From contig NZ_CP035925.1 in the NCBI RefSeq assembly GCF_013373365.1, forward strand, positions 2,046,001 to 2,110,000: 64,000 nt of DNA, written 5' to 3'. Source of the DNA: Lentibacillus sp. CBA3610 (lineage in GTDB: Bacteria; Bacillota; Bacilli; Bacillales; Amphibacillaceae). The position numbers were made by a program, and so were the translations under genes. Position 1 is the stretch's first letter. Each line of letters starts with the position of its first letter. Below the pieces are notes generated by a model. That model worked only from the letters and a program-made list of their open reading frames with translations, searched no databases and had not been told where the DNA came from. Below, in pieces: positions 28,955 to 37,965 of the stretch.

Positions 28955-30122
28955 CTGATTCGTCCTCCTGATATGCCACAGCACCACGACAAATGGTATA
29001 TTTAATTTGCAGATTGTCATCAACTAACAATAAATCTGCATCCTTTCCCGTCCTGATGCTACCTTTTCGGTCAAAAATATTCAATTGCTTTGCAGGGTTT
29101 TCCGATGCCATTTGTACGACATTCTCGATTGAAGCATTCTCCAAGCGCAACATTTGTTGTGCGCCCTGCTGCATTTTCAAAATACTTCCGGCTAACGTCC
29201 CATCTTCCAGGACAGCACGATCATCCGTGACGGTTACAGGCTGTCCGCCAAGCTCATAGTTGCCTGCTTGCAGACATTTTGCCCGCATGGCATCTGTTAT
29301 GAGAATCAGCCGTTCACTTCCGAGATTGGAAAAAATCAGCTGCAGCATTTCCGGGGACACATGAATCCCATCAGCAATCAATTCTGCCCGTATTTCTTCC
29401 AGTTGGAATGCCGCTCCAACTGCCCCAATGTCACGATGATGGATGCCGTTCATGGCATTGCAAAGGTGTGTCAATTGCCTCAAGCCGTATGGGATGGCTT
29501 TTTTAATAGCTTCAAAACCTGCATCCGTATGCCCTGCTGAAACATTGACACCGGATTGATATAAATACTGGATAAATTCACCGGTCGTATCGTGTTCCGG
29601 CGCCATTGTAGTCGTCTTTATCGAATTCCCTGACAATTCCTGCCAGTATTTAAATTGGTCAATATCAGGCCCCATTATGTATTCCAGCGGCTGTGCGCCT
29701 TTTTTGCTTGCTTCTATAAATGGCCCTTCCAAATGGACACCGATAACTTCAGCCTTTCCTTGCTTGGAAGAATAAACTGCCACATTTTCAAGTGCCTTGC
29801 TGATGTTTTGCGGGGATTGTGTAATTGTCGTTGCCAAAAAGCTAGTTGTCCCTTCTTCCGGAAGTGCACCTGCCATCGTATCCAACGCCTCTTCGGTTGC
29901 ATCCATGACATCTGCTCCGGCTGCCCCGTGGATGTGACCGTCAATAAATCCCGGAATCAGGTTCAGCCCCTCACCATCAATCACGGTCACATCATCCGGG
30001 GGTGTTTGCTCCTCCATATGTATCGCTTTGATTTTTGTTTCTTCAATTACCAATGAACCATTAATAACGCCATCCTCTTCGGTGAAAATGGCAGCATTTT
30101 TAATATATACGTCGTTTTCCAA
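28941..30122 (-). CDS. nagA: N-acetylglucosamine-6-phosphate deacetylase NagA
   Basis: Removes acetate from N-acetylglucosamine 6-phosphate in the cytoplasm; supplies NagB and amino sugar synthesis. All motifs of the amidohydrolase fold are present in 393 residues: HxH in FIDGHIHG, metal Glu in GVHLEGPF, His in NVSAGHTDA and LTHLCNAMNGIHH, and the catalytic Asp in LITDAM. It overlaps the start of nagB by 14 bp. NagA looks fully intact although NagB is not, so its product must go elsewhere, perhaps to cell wall sugar pools, or a second nagB exists. Confidence 0.95.
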   Translation of the reverse strand: MENDVYIKNAAIFTEEDGVINGSLVIEETKIKAIHMEEQTPPDDVTVIDGEGLNLIPGFIDGHIHGAAGADVMDATEEALDTMAGALPEEGTTSFLATTITQSPQNISKALENVAVYSSKQGKAEVIGVHLEGPFIEASKKGAQPLEYIMGPDIDQFKYWQELSGNSIKTTTMAPEHDTTGEFIQYLYQSGVNVSAGHTDAGFEAIKKAIPYGLRQLTHLCNAMNGIHHRDIGAVGAAFQLEEIRAELIADGIHVSPEMLQLIFSNLGSERLILITDAMRAKCLQAGNYELGGQPVTVTDDRAVLEDGTLAGSILKMQQGAQQMLRLENASIENVVQMASENPAKQLNIFDRKGSIRTGKDADLLLVDDNLQIKYTICRGAVAYQEDESDGNH

Positions 30123-30190
30123 TCAACTCATTCCTTTTATTTGTATCTGCTTTAAACTTAGCATATCCATTAAGAAAGTGTCCATGTTAA

Positions 30191-30285
30191 GAAAAAACGC
30201 TGACGCGTCTTTTCAGATGCCAGAGGTCAGAGGTCGGATTAGTAGAAATCGGCGAGTTAGCCGATTTCCGTATTGAAAACGTCAT
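30191..30285. repeat. Dispersed 95-bp repeat, copy B (full length)
   Basis: Starts GAAAAAACGCTGACGCGTCT, contains CAGAGGTCAGAGGTCGGA and the hairpin GAAATCGGC-GAGTTA-GCCGATTTC, ends ATTGAAAACGTCAT. It lies upstream of nagA and next to a broken small frame. Confidence 0.8.
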
Positions 30286-30403
30286 CAATACTTTCTTTTC
30301 GATTAAGTAATACTGCATCCCTTCCAGGAAATGCAGGTGTTCATTTGGCCCAATTGCTTTGACTTTGCTCCATGTCATCAGTGAGGAAGGCACCCCACTG
30401 ATA

Positions 30404-30547
30404 TTAATGATCTGGTGAATACGATTTCCTACCTGATATTTCGCTGATTAACTTTTGGATCATCTCATCTGCTGATTGAATCTTTTTATTCTCTGTTTCT
30501 TTAATTAACTTTTCCATTAGGTGTTTGTATCGCTCTTGCTCTACCAT
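30404..30547 (-). pseudogene. Small decayed reading frame of unknown family
   Basis: ATG at 30547, 47 codons: charged helix MVEQERYKHLMEKLIKETE and IQSADEMIQKLISEISGR, then a stop. Shifting the frame by one at about 30430 continues with GNRIHQIINISGVPSSLMTWSKVKAIGPNEHLHFLEGMQYYLIEKK up to repeat copy B. I infer a small gene (about 100 residues) broken by an indel and possibly truncated by the repeat. No function known. Confidence 0.4.
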
Positions 30548-30650
30548 TTAAAAAACCGCCTTTTTTTAATTACCTATAAGAATCATACCACATTTTGCCG
30601 GAAGATGTTGTCGAAACATGTCTTATCCAGTATTTTCTTAAAAGATTTCG

Positions 30651-31145
30651 TTATGAGATTTTATTTTTTGTACGATATTGCTGCCAGAAGAATAATAGAA
30701 TCACTGCAATCAGGGCTCCAGTTGCATCCAGCATGACATCGCCAAAATACGGCGTCCGGTTTACGGTGAATCCCTGATGAAATTCATCCATTACAGCATA
30801 TGCAACCGTCAGCAAAAACGATACGGTCAACCTAACCCGAAAATTCATTCTGCTTGTCTTAATCAACGCCACAAAAAACAGGCACATCAGGATAAAGAAA
30901 ACCCCGACATGAGCACCTTTCCGCAGAAAAAATTCGACAAACCCTTCCACACCCAAGGCAGAAACACTCACTTCCGACTGATGGTATGAAAAAGAAACCC
31001 AATCCACATATGGTATCAGAAATGATAAATCCAATTTACTTTCCAAAAGCGGTTTGACGTCCTGGTCTTCATATGGCTGTGCCGACGAATAATAGATAAC
31101 ACCCATCCACATGATCGGAAGCAGCCAGTTAAGATATTTTTTCAT
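30651..31145 (-). CDS. VanZ-like membrane protein
   Basis: 164 residues with about four membrane segments (residues 5-22, 75-95, 105-122, 135-155) and the VanZ-family pattern RKGAHVGVFFILMCLFF and YAVMDEFHQGFTVNRTPYFGDVMLDATGALIA. VanZ family members include a teicoplanin resistance protein, but most chromosomal members have no known role. The start MKKYLN follows a GGTGAGGAAG site. Stands alone between the small pseudogene and sinR. Confidence 0.88.
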   Translation of the reverse strand: MKKYLNWLLPIMWMGVIYYSSAQPYEDQDVKPLLESKLDLSFLIPYVDWVSFSYHQSEVSVSALGVEGFVEFFLRKGAHVGVFFILMCLFFVALIKTSRMNFRVRLTVSFLLTVAYAVMDEFHQGFTVNRTPYFGDVMLDATGALIAVILLFFWQQYRTKNKIS

Positions 31146-31237
31146 AGCTTCCTCACCCTATCATTCATACAACCTAACGATATTACCTCAAATTTGTTAC
31201 ATCAGATTTTCAAACACCGACCCGGAAAATTTCCAAA

Positions 31238-31266
31238 TAAAAAACCGCAAGCTGCAGCTCCACGGT
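31238..31266 (-). terminator. Terminator of sinI-sinR
   Basis: Minus strand ACCG ... AGCTGCAGCT ... CGGT followed by six T; just past the sinR stop. Confidence 0.65.
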
Positions 31267-31273
31267 CTGGAAA

Positions 31274-31606
31274 TTAATTATTGCGCCTGTTACGCCATTT
31301 ATAAAATTCGAGGTACTCTTTAAATTGTTCCTTTGTCACACCTGAATTCATCGCTTCCTGAACAATTTGCAGCCATTCATCGTCCAGCTGCTGATCATGG
31401 TCACCCTGTTTATCTTCACGTATTAAGTCATTAGCGGATATGCCCAACACGGCACTGATTTTCTCAACAAACTGGATCGATGGGTTTGTCTGAAGATTTC
31501 TCTCTATGGAGCTTAAGTAGGATTTTGCTACACCTGCTTTTTCCGCCAGTTCAGAAATAGACATTTTCTTTTCTTTGCGCAGTTGCTTTATCTTTTCACC
31601 GATCAA
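31274..31606 (-). CDS. sinR: Biofilm master repressor SinR homologue
   Basis: Tetrameric DNA-binding repressor of biofilm matrix genes. The N-terminal HTH (about residues 5-60) contains SISELAEKAGVAKSYLSSIERNLQTNPSIQFVEKISAVLG, nearly the B. subtilis SinR sequence. The C-terminal SinI-binding helical hairpin is LDDEWLQIVQEAMNSGVTKEQFKEYLEFYKW. I start at TTG 31606 (MIGEKIKQL) because it matches SinR and has AGAAGGTG six bases upstream; a GTG nine bases earlier has no room for a ribosome site. It pairs with sinI just upstream. Confidence 0.9.
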   Translation of the reverse strand: MIGEKIKQLRKEKKMSISELAEKAGVAKSYLSSIERNLQTNPSIQFVEKISAVLGISANDLIREDKQGDHDQQLDDEWLQIVQEAMNSGVTKEQFKEYLEFYKWRNRRNN

Positions 31607-31674
31607 CACATACACCTTCTTTCAGTATAGATTATACCATAAAAAGATGTATGGTTCTATATTGAGCACATCAC

Positions 31675-31812
31675 TTATTTAGATTTACTCACTTCATGAT
31701 TTTTGTTTAATAGCAGCCGAACCTCCTCAATCGTCAACCCGATTAATTTTGCCTCCTTCATTAATGCAACCCATTCCTGATCCATCTCAACATACTCCCC
31801 CGTACTCATCAT
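31675..31812 (-). CDS. sinI: SinI-like antagonist of SinR
   Basis: A 45-residue gene at ATG 31812 with GGGGTGA upstream. It contains MDQEWVALMKEAKLIGLTIEEVRLLLNKN, which matches the single helical hairpin of B. subtilis SinI (DQEWVALMxEAK...SPEEIRKxLxxNK). SinI displaces SinR from its own tetramer. It lies 69 bp upstream of sinR in the same direction, as in B. subtilis, though the tasA operon that follows sinR there is not here. Confidence 0.85.
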   Translation of the reverse strand: MMSTGEYVEMDQEWVALMKEAKLIGLTIEEVRLLLNKNHEVSKSK

Positions 31813-32348
31813 AAACGTCACCCCATATAGTTCTCAGGCAGTCCAGCCATCATAACACTAATGCTTTAGACCTGTGACTTTGCGCCCCTATTTTTCAACA
31901 GGTATGCTTTTTTCTGAGGAAATATTCTTTTTATAAGACTACTATACTATATATTCAAAGCCTTTTGGGTGTCTTCTTTTGTCAAACGCAAACTAGTTTT
32001 GTATTTTTCCAAAAATATTTTATCGAATTAGGTCTTATGACTTATTTTTGAACTTGAAATGTCTGCTGTAATGGCATATAGTCAGAATAGAATGTATTGT
32101 AATGGGAGCGGTCAAGTAAAAAATACAATCATTCTGTTCGTGACCGGACTCACCTTCACTGTCAGGAATACTAACAATGATTCATAAAGCAGCACCTTCG
32201 ATGAAGCAAAACGCTCCTTGCCGATGAAAAAAGTGAAACGTCCGGCACCCCAATTTCGTCTAACCTGGAAGACCATTTTCTGCCCTCAGAAAGTGAAATA
32301 GTTGGCACGTTGAATATACTGAATTATCTAAAATGAAGGAGAATTTAT
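31813..32348. promoter_or_regulatory. Intergenic region between sinI and tagU
   Basis: Divergent promoter region for sinI (left) and the LCP gene (right). A TATACT-rich stretch lies at about 31940. I find no convincing gene; possible SinR boxes cannot be confirmed by eye. The part 32100-32330 holds coding-like triplets but no open frame. Confidence 0.35.
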
Positions 32349-33293
32349 GTGAGTTTAAGAATGGCGAAAAACAATCGAAAAAAACGCCGTAAATGGCCGT
32401 ACTGGGTCGGCGGGACTATATTTATATTACTATTGGTTGCCGGCCTGGGCCTGCTATACATATACGATAAAGTCGGTGATACAGCAGAAACGATGCACAA
32501 TCCATTGCCAAGAGATGAAGACCCTGAGCGCAAGCAAGAGCTGGACTCCGCTTTCAATGAATCCAGGTCCATTAATATTTTATTGCTTGGTGTCGATGAA
32601 CGGGAAAATGATCAAGGCCGTTCAGATACCATGATTGTGCTTTCATTGAACCCAAATACAAACGCCATGAAAATGCTCAGCATTCCCCGGGATACACGGG
32701 TTGAGATACCTGGGCACGGAATGGACAAAATTAACCATGCCTATGCATTCGGTGATGTTGGACTATCCGTGGAAACAGTCGAGCAAATGCTGGATATTCC
32801 TGTCCACTTCTATGCACAAGTCAATATGGAGGGTTTCCGGCAAGGTGTTGATGCGCTGGGCGGAATCACCGTTACAAATGAGCGGGCCTTTTCACAGGAC
32901 GGTGAGGACTTTCCGGAGGGCGAAATCCAGCTCAATGGGGATGAGGCATTAAGTTACATTCGAATGCGTAAAGAGGATCCAAGAGGCGATATTGGACGAA
33001 ATGAGCGTCAGCGTGATGTTATCCAAGCAGCCATCGATGAGGCCGCCAGCTTTTCAAGCATTACCAAGGTGACAAATATTCTCGATATAATTGGCGATAA
33101 TGTCCAGACAGATCTCACGTTCAATCAGATGCAAACACTGTTCACAGACTACCGGCAGTCCCGTAACACGATTGATTCAATGGAACTGAGTGGAAGCGGT
33201 CAGTACATTGGTGACATATGGTACTACATTGTACCGGATGAGGAACTGAATCGTGTCAGAACCGAACTGAAAAATCACATGGAGGCAAGGTGA
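32349..33293 (+). CDS. tagU: LytR-CpsA-Psr (LCP) wall teichoic acid transferase
   Basis: Attaches wall teichoic acid or related polymers to peptidoglycan. One N-terminal membrane segment (about residues 18-38), then an extracellular LCP domain with the usual motifs: NILLLGVDERENDQGRSDTMIVLSLNP, MKMLSIPRDTRVEIPG and ALSYIRMRKEDPRGDIGRNERQR (Arg residues that bind pyrophosphate). Length 314 fits. Start GTG 32349 with AAGGAG seven bases upstream; an in-frame ATG at 32361 is the alternative. It sits near degSU-yvyE as lytR does in B. subtilis. Confidence 0.92.
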   Translation: MSLRMAKNNRKKRRKWPYWVGGTIFILLLVAGLGLLYIYDKVGDTAETMHNPLPRDEDPERKQELDSAFNESRSINILLLGVDERENDQGRSDTMIVLSLNPNTNAMKMLSIPRDTRVEIPGHGMDKINHAYAFGDVGLSVETVEQMLDIPVHFYAQVNMEGFRQGVDALGGITVTNERAFSQDGEDFPEGEIQLNGDEALSYIRMRKEDPRGDIGRNERQRDVIQAAIDEAASFSSITKVTNILDIIGDNVQTDLTFNQMQTLFTDYRQSRNTIDSMELSGSGQYIGDIWYYIVPDEELNRVRTELKNHMEAR

Positions 33294-33322
33294 TCGATTC
33301 TCATAACAATTGATTTCATGCG

Positions 33323-33360
33323 GGTAAAGGTCAGTATGAATGACTTTTACCTCTTTTCTT
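33323..33360 (+). terminator. Terminator of tagU
   Basis: GGTAAAGGTCA and TGACTTTTACC form a stem with a 7-base loop, followed by a T-rich tail TCTTTTCTTT. Confidence 0.7.
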
Positions 33361-33468
33361 TCCGCTGATATGGAAAATTGAGATAGTTAGTTTAGGTGCA
33401 TGTTTTTGTACAAATGTCATGATATAATAATTTAATAGGATAACAGAAGGAACCTGAGGGGGGATTGT

Positions 33469-35511
33469 ATGAAAAAAATAGCGTTATTATTTCCTTTTTT
33501 GTTACTATTTCTAATCACCGCATGTTCAAACGACGAAACGACACCACAGGAACGTTTTAACGAATACGTCAACCATTGGAACAATCAGGAATTTTCCGAT
33601 ATGTATAACATGATTACCACAGAGTCAGCCGAAACCTACCCCACAGAGGAATTTGTCGACCGGTATCAAACTATTTATGGGGATTTGAACATCTCAAATC
33701 TTCAAGTGACATTTGAACAACTATCTGATGAGGAAATGGAAGCAGCCATGGACAATGGTACAGCACAATTTCCCTTTACCGTTGAGATGGAATCGATAGC
33801 CGGTCCAATTTCATTTGATTATGAAGCAACCCTTACGAAAGAGGAAGAAACAAGCGGAGAAGATGGAGAAGCGGAAGAAAATTGGTTCGTTAAATGGGAT
33901 CCCGGATTTATTTTCCCGGAAATACAGGATAGCGGTGAAATCGGGCTGCAAATCACTGAACCGAAGCGAGGAGAAATTCTCGACCGTAATCGTATGCCAT
34001 TAGCCATAAATGATACCGTACATGAAGTTGGGATTATCCCTGAAAACCTGGGAGACAATCCGGAACAAGTAAAACAGGAAGTGGCTGATTTAATAGGCAT
34101 GTCTGTTGAAGAAATCGATAACAGCCTTAATCAGGATTGGGTACAACCGAATATGTTTGTACCACTTAAAAAATTGCCACCATCAGATGAAGACACCATC
34201 AACCAATTAAGCGAATTGAGCGGTGTTACTTTCAATGATGCAACCGGCCGTGTCTATCCGCTCGGTGAAGCCGCATCTCACCTGACAGGTTATATCAGCC
34301 AAGTGACGGCGGAAGATCTGGAGGAGCTGGACGAGGAAAAATACGATGGGGACGACATGATTGGCCAGCGCGGTCTGGAATCCCTATTTGAAGAAAGATT
34401 AAAAGGTGAAGAAGGAGCTGTCATAACGGCAGTTAACGAAAGTGATGAAGAAACCGTCATTGCTGAAAAGGAAGTTGAGAATGGTGAAAACATCGTGACG
34501 ACTATTGACGCCGATGTTCAGGAAACTATTTATGAATCCTATGATGATAACGCGGGAACAGCTGCAGCCATTCACCCAAAAACCGGTGAAACATTGGCGC
34601 TTGTAAGCAGTCCGGGATTTGTACCAGACGATTTTCTTTATGGTATATCCCAGTCTAAGTATGATGAGCTGCAAAACGACCCGCAGCAGCCAACACTCAA
34701 TCGCTTTTCCGCTACCTTTTCGCCCGGGTCAGCCATCAAACCGGTAACAGCAGCTATTGGACTCAATAACGGCAGCATTGTGCCTGGTGAAGGTATGGAG
34801 ATAAACGGGCTTACCTGGAGCAACGGTGAAGGCTGGGGCGATTATGAAGTCCGCCGTGTCAGTGAAACAGATAGTCCGGTAGATGTGACCGATGCACTGA
34901 TTCGCTCGGATAATATTTACTTTGCCAAAAAAGCAGTTGAAATGGGAACTGAGGAATTCGTAAATGGAATGCAGCAATTTGGATTCGGCGAAGACCTCCC
35001 CTTTGAGTACCCTATGACATCATCATCCGTATCATCGAGTGGATCAATAGATGATGAGGTACAGTTGGCGAATACAAGTTACGGACAGGGTGAAATCGAA
35101 GTAAGTGCCCTTCATCTCGCCTTGACCTACACGCCAATCTTAAATGAAGGCAATATGCTTAAACCAACGCTTCTGGCAGATGAGGAAAATGGCCAAATAT
35201 GGAAAGAAGAACTGATTACCAGTGATGAAGCAACACTCATCCATGACGCTCTCCATGATGTCGTTAACGCACCGGATGGAACCGCAAAAGGGGCACAGGA
35301 TGCGGAGTTTCCGATCGCCGGTAAAACAGGAACCGCTGAACTCAAACTATCTGCCGAAGACGAAGATGGTGAAGAAAACGGCTGGTTTGTCGGCTACCCA
35401 TCAGAGGATCAGGACATATTAATTGCCATGATGGTTGAAAATACCCAGGACAGTGGCGGCAGTGGCTACACCGTTGAGAAAGTGACTGATGTATTAACGG
35501 AAATTAAATAA
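33469..35511 (+). CDS. pbpC: Class B penicillin-binding protein PbpC (PBP3-like)
   Basis: Lipoprotein transpeptidase: signal peptide with ITAC lipobox (Cys19), an NTF2-like MecA_N domain (about 25-145), a dimerisation domain (about 160-330) and the transpeptidase domain (about 350-680). Catalytic motifs are SPGSAIKP (SxxK), SDN (SxN) and AGKTGTAE (KTG). The 680-residue length and layout match B. subtilis PbpC, a low-affinity PBP related to MecA/PBP2a that tolerates beta-lactams. Very acidic, as expected for an exported protein in salty habitats. Ribosome site GAGGGGGG precedes the ATG. Confidence 0.93.
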   Translation: MKKIALLFPFLLLFLITACSNDETTPQERFNEYVNHWNNQEFSDMYNMITTESAETYPTEEFVDRYQTIYGDLNISNLQVTFEQLSDEEMEAAMDNGTAQFPFTVEMESIAGPISFDYEATLTKEEETSGEDGEAEENWFVKWDPGFIFPEIQDSGEIGLQITEPKRGEILDRNRMPLAINDTVHEVGIIPENLGDNPEQVKQEVADLIGMSVEEIDNSLNQDWVQPNMFVPLKKLPPSDEDTINQLSELSGVTFNDATGRVYPLGEAASHLTGYISQVTAEDLEELDEEKYDGDDMIGQRGLESLFEERLKGEEGAVITAVNESDEETVIAEKEVENGENIVTTIDADVQETIYESYDDNAGTAAAIHPKTGETLALVSSPGFVPDDFLYGISQSKYDELQNDPQQPTLNRFSATFSPGSAIKPVTAAIGLNNGSIVPGEGMEINGLTWSNGEGWGDYEVRRVSETDSPVDVTDALIRSDNIYFAKKAVEMGTEEFVNGMQQFGFGEDLPFEYPMTSSSVSSSGSIDDEVQLANTSYGQGEIEVSALHLALTYTPILNEGNMLKPTLLADEENGQIWKEELITSDEATLIHDALHDVVNAPDGTAKGAQDAEFPIAGKTGTAELKLSAEDEDGEENGWFVGYPSEDQDILIAMMVENTQDSGGSGYTVEKVTDVLTEIK

Positions 35512-35535
35512 GCATATTTCATAGCGGCGATTTTA

Positions 35536-35575
35536 AAAAAGTGTACCCGATTAGTTCGCGTACACTTTTTTCATT
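35536..35575. terminator. Bidirectional terminator between pbpC and the zinc-ribbon gene
   Basis: AAAAAGTGTAC and GTACACTTTTTT form a stem with A/T runs on both sides. It overlaps the last codons of the minus-strand gene. Confidence 0.85.
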
Positions 35576-35961
35576 TTTGCCCCGCATGCCTGACAATAAT
35601 CCGCTTCAGCCGGCACTTCATTCTCACAGACATAACACATAGTCATCTGATTTTGTTCCCTGCTGTCCGGCATATCGGTCTTTTTCCCGCATTCCGGGCA
35701 AAACACGTCCTCTTCCGAAAGCGGTGCACCACATGAGCATTCCATCACATTTTCTCGATTCAGCTTCGTTTCCTGCAAGAGTGAATAAATTTTCGAATCC
35801 AGATCTTTAATGGATGAACCTTTATTCGCCACGACCGATTCTATATCCTCACCTCGACGATAGGCCAAATAAACTTCCTGTCCCAACTCAATCAAAAGCT
35901 TTGACTTGGCTTCCGTTAATTCATTTACCTGCTGCTTTGTTTCGGTTATCTTCCTTTTCAC
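35551..35961 (-). CDS. Double zinc-ribbon protein, function unknown
   Basis: 136 residues: an N-terminal coiled coil (about 1-70: KITETKQQVNELTEAKSKLLIELG) and two zinc ribbons (CSCGAPLSEEDVFCPECGKK and CYVCENEVPAEADYCQACGAKM). No membrane segment. It lies 16 bp downstream of a membrane protein with similar ribbons (35978-37399), so the two probably work together. I cannot name a family. Confidence 0.7.
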   Translation of the reverse strand: MKRKITETKQQVNELTEAKSKLLIELGQEVYLAYRRGEDIESVVANKGSSIKDLDSKIYSLLQETKLNRENVMECSCGAPLSEEDVFCPECGKKTDMPDSREQNQMTMCYVCENEVPAEADYCQACGAKMKKVYAN

Positions 35962-35977
35962 CGACTTCCCCCCTAGC

Positions 35978-37399
35978 CTAAAATATTTTTCGTGTCAGGG
36001 CACCGATTAATGCGGTAACCATGGCATAGATCATGCTGACAGCAAATGTTCGTATGATTTCAAAACCGGTAAAAAATGACATGTTATCATGTTCCATCTG
36101 TTGTGCCTGATGCTGAATTATCTGATTCATGGAGACATTAAAGGAAAAGAAAGTCATGATGACAGCGAAGACAATACTGTATACAACAATTGATTTCAGC
36201 ATCTTTTGCTGCCCGGATGCCACCAATAGACGCCCGGTCATGATAAACAGTGCAGCTGTTATGATAATAAAAACAATCTCATTTGAATCGAAAAATTGCG
36301 GCGGTATGTCGTATGTCCAACCCATCGTTTCCGCATTGTTAGAGAAACCAGACAGGAAGGAAAACGTTGATTTTTCCTCAAAATCCGGATTATTGAGAAC
36401 GAACGTATTCAAAACAGAAAAATTAAACAGGTAAACTGCCATCCGGACGATAAATACAGCATTCATAAGGTTGTCAATCATTGTTGCGTCTCCCATTTCT
36501 CCCCATTCCGCCGGTGGTTCATACTGAGCCGTTAAAAAGGAACTGATAACAAGCATCACGCCATAACCTGCCAGAAAAACAAATACCCCGTAATAGAGTG
36601 CCCGCTGATATACAAATACGCGCATCTTCTCTTTCAACCGGCCCTTTCGTAAAACCATGCTAGCGTAACTGAACATAAAACCGATAAATAGACCATTGAC
36701 CAGAGCACTAAACGTATTAAAGGCAAATGATACTTGGTTATTTCCCTGATCAATATTCTCAGCTCCTGATAGCGGACTAATGATCACCAACAACATGGCA
36801 TACCCTACGGCAACAAATATGGCTGCCTTCCACTCATCAATTAAAGGATGAAGCCACTTTATCAGAAATCCGCCGGCGATTAACGAAAGAACTGCAAATA
36901 TCAAGATATAACTCATTCCGGCAGATATATAAATAATTTGCTGTGAAAACTGGTCATTCTCCATCGATATGGACAAGCTGGTCAAATTGGCAAAAAGCGT
37001 CATGTTCAACACATTTAAACTTTCCGGAGTAATCGGCAGCTGAGCATTCCAGAAGTCACCAGGTTCCGTATTGTCTCTTATCGCTCCCAGGATAATTTGA
37101 CTGAGACCGAGCAGCATCACAATCGACAAAAACAATCCCGGCAGAACACTGCGTACGAGATTAAAATCAAAATATGTATGTCGTGAGAAGCGTGTTTTTG
37201 ATGATTCATAGACATCAAGTGAGCTGCCACATTTCCCGCAATATCTTGCAGCGTTATGATTGATGATTGCCCCGCATGCGCTGCAGTATGATTGAGCTTG
37301 TAAACGCCCATGTGGTTCCTGCTGATACAGAGGATGTCCATCGTGCACACAATACAGCGCATGCGAGGCATTGGTTGTACCACAATGATTACAATCCAG
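35978..37399 (-). CDS. Zinc-ribbon polytopic membrane protein, function unknown
   Basis: The N-terminus has two or three CxxC pairs (LDCNHCGTTN, YCSACGAIINH, RYCGKCGSS), then about eight membrane segments between residues 85 and 470. The start is uncertain. The best ribosome site, AAAGGGGGGAG, is five bases before a CTG (37399, LDCNHCG). In-frame ATGs near 37435 have no ribosome site, so I choose the CTG and flag it. Cytoplasmic zinc ribbon plus membrane domain recalls B. subtilis YvbJ-like proteins, but the similarity is only in layout. Likely in an operon with the zinc-ribbon gene downstream. Confidence 0.75.
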   Translation of the reverse strand: MDCNHCGTTNASHALYCVHDGHPLYQQEPHGRLQAQSYCSACGAIINHNAARYCGKCGSSLDVYESSKTRFSRHTYFDFNLVRSVLPGLFLSIVMLLGLSQIILGAIRDNTEPGDFWNAQLPITPESLNVLNMTLFANLTSLSISMENDQFSQQIIYISAGMSYILIFAVLSLIAGGFLIKWLHPLIDEWKAAIFVAVGYAMLLVIISPLSGAENIDQGNNQVSFAFNTFSALVNGLFIGFMFSYASMVLRKGRLKEKMRVFVYQRALYYGVFVFLAGYGVMLVISSFLTAQYEPPAEWGEMGDATMIDNLMNAVFIVRMAVYLFNFSVLNTFVLNNPDFEEKSTFSFLSGFSNNAETMGWTYDIPPQFFDSNEIVFIIITAALFIMTGRLLVASGQQKMLKSIVVYSIVFAVIMTFFSFNVSMNQIIQHQAQQMEHDNMSFFTGFEIIRTFAVSMIYAMVTALIGALTRKIF

Positions 37400-37495
37400 A
37401 AAACTCCCCCCTTTTATCACCACTATACGCATCATATCAAAAAAGCTTATCCAATAGTTTATTATTTTCAAAAAGGTCTATTATTATATTTAAAA

Positions 37496-37816
37496 TTAGC
37501 TCGTTTTCCAAAACGAAAATCTGCTGCCGCGATGCTCTTCTTTAATCAGATCCGGCTGTTTTTGGTGTGTTTTTTCAAGCGTTATTTGATAGTTCAGATC
37601 AAGTGCCTTGATAAATTTATAAAGTGTCACACCGGTTAATAAGACTTGAGCGATAATCATAATCGACACCATAGCTTCTATATTGATTAAAGCTGGTATG
37701 CCGAGTACCACAGCCTGGATAAGCGTTACTCCAAACGCCCTGAGCATAATCGTCAATGCAATCGTTATAATAGCTGCGACAAAAATGAATGCATAATCTT
37801 CCATGAACAGTTGCAT
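37496..37816 (-). CDS. Small two-helix membrane protein, function unknown
   Basis: 107 residues from ATG 37816 (MQLFMEDYAFIFVAAIITIALTIML) with GGAGG eight bases upstream. Two hydrophobic segments (about 8-26 and 30-60), then a basic, His/Lys-rich cytoplasmic tail (HQKQPDLIKEEHRGSRFSFWK). It could be a DUF5668-like protein, but I do not recognise it. Upstream of the zinc-ribbon membrane gene with a 96-bp gap. Confidence 0.65.
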   Translation of the reverse strand: MQLFMEDYAFIFVAAIITIALTIMLRAFGVTLIQAVVLGIPALINIEAMVSIMIIAQVLLTGVTLYKFIKALDLNYQITLEKTHQKQPDLIKEEHRGSRFSFWKTS

Positions 37817-37931
37817 TCTCATCACCTCCCGTTTTGCCTTTATTATAAATAGGGAGTATTGCCACAACCTTGACGTGAATCAATTTTTTATAAAATAGCA
37901 AAAGATTTTTCTATCTAAACCAATTTAACCG

Positions 37932-37964
37932 AAAAAAAGAAGCTTCCCAAAAATTAGGAGCTTC
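37932..37964 (-). terminator. Terminator after the IDEAL-domain gene
   Basis: Minus strand GAAGCTCC and GGGAAGCTTC pair around a short loop and are followed by seven T. Confidence 0.75.
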
Positions 37965-37965
37965 A

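Noticed and set aside
30187-30393. Minus-strand frame running into repeat copy B
   Set aside because: Its C-terminal half is translated repeat DNA; only its first part is part of the decayed small gene already listed.
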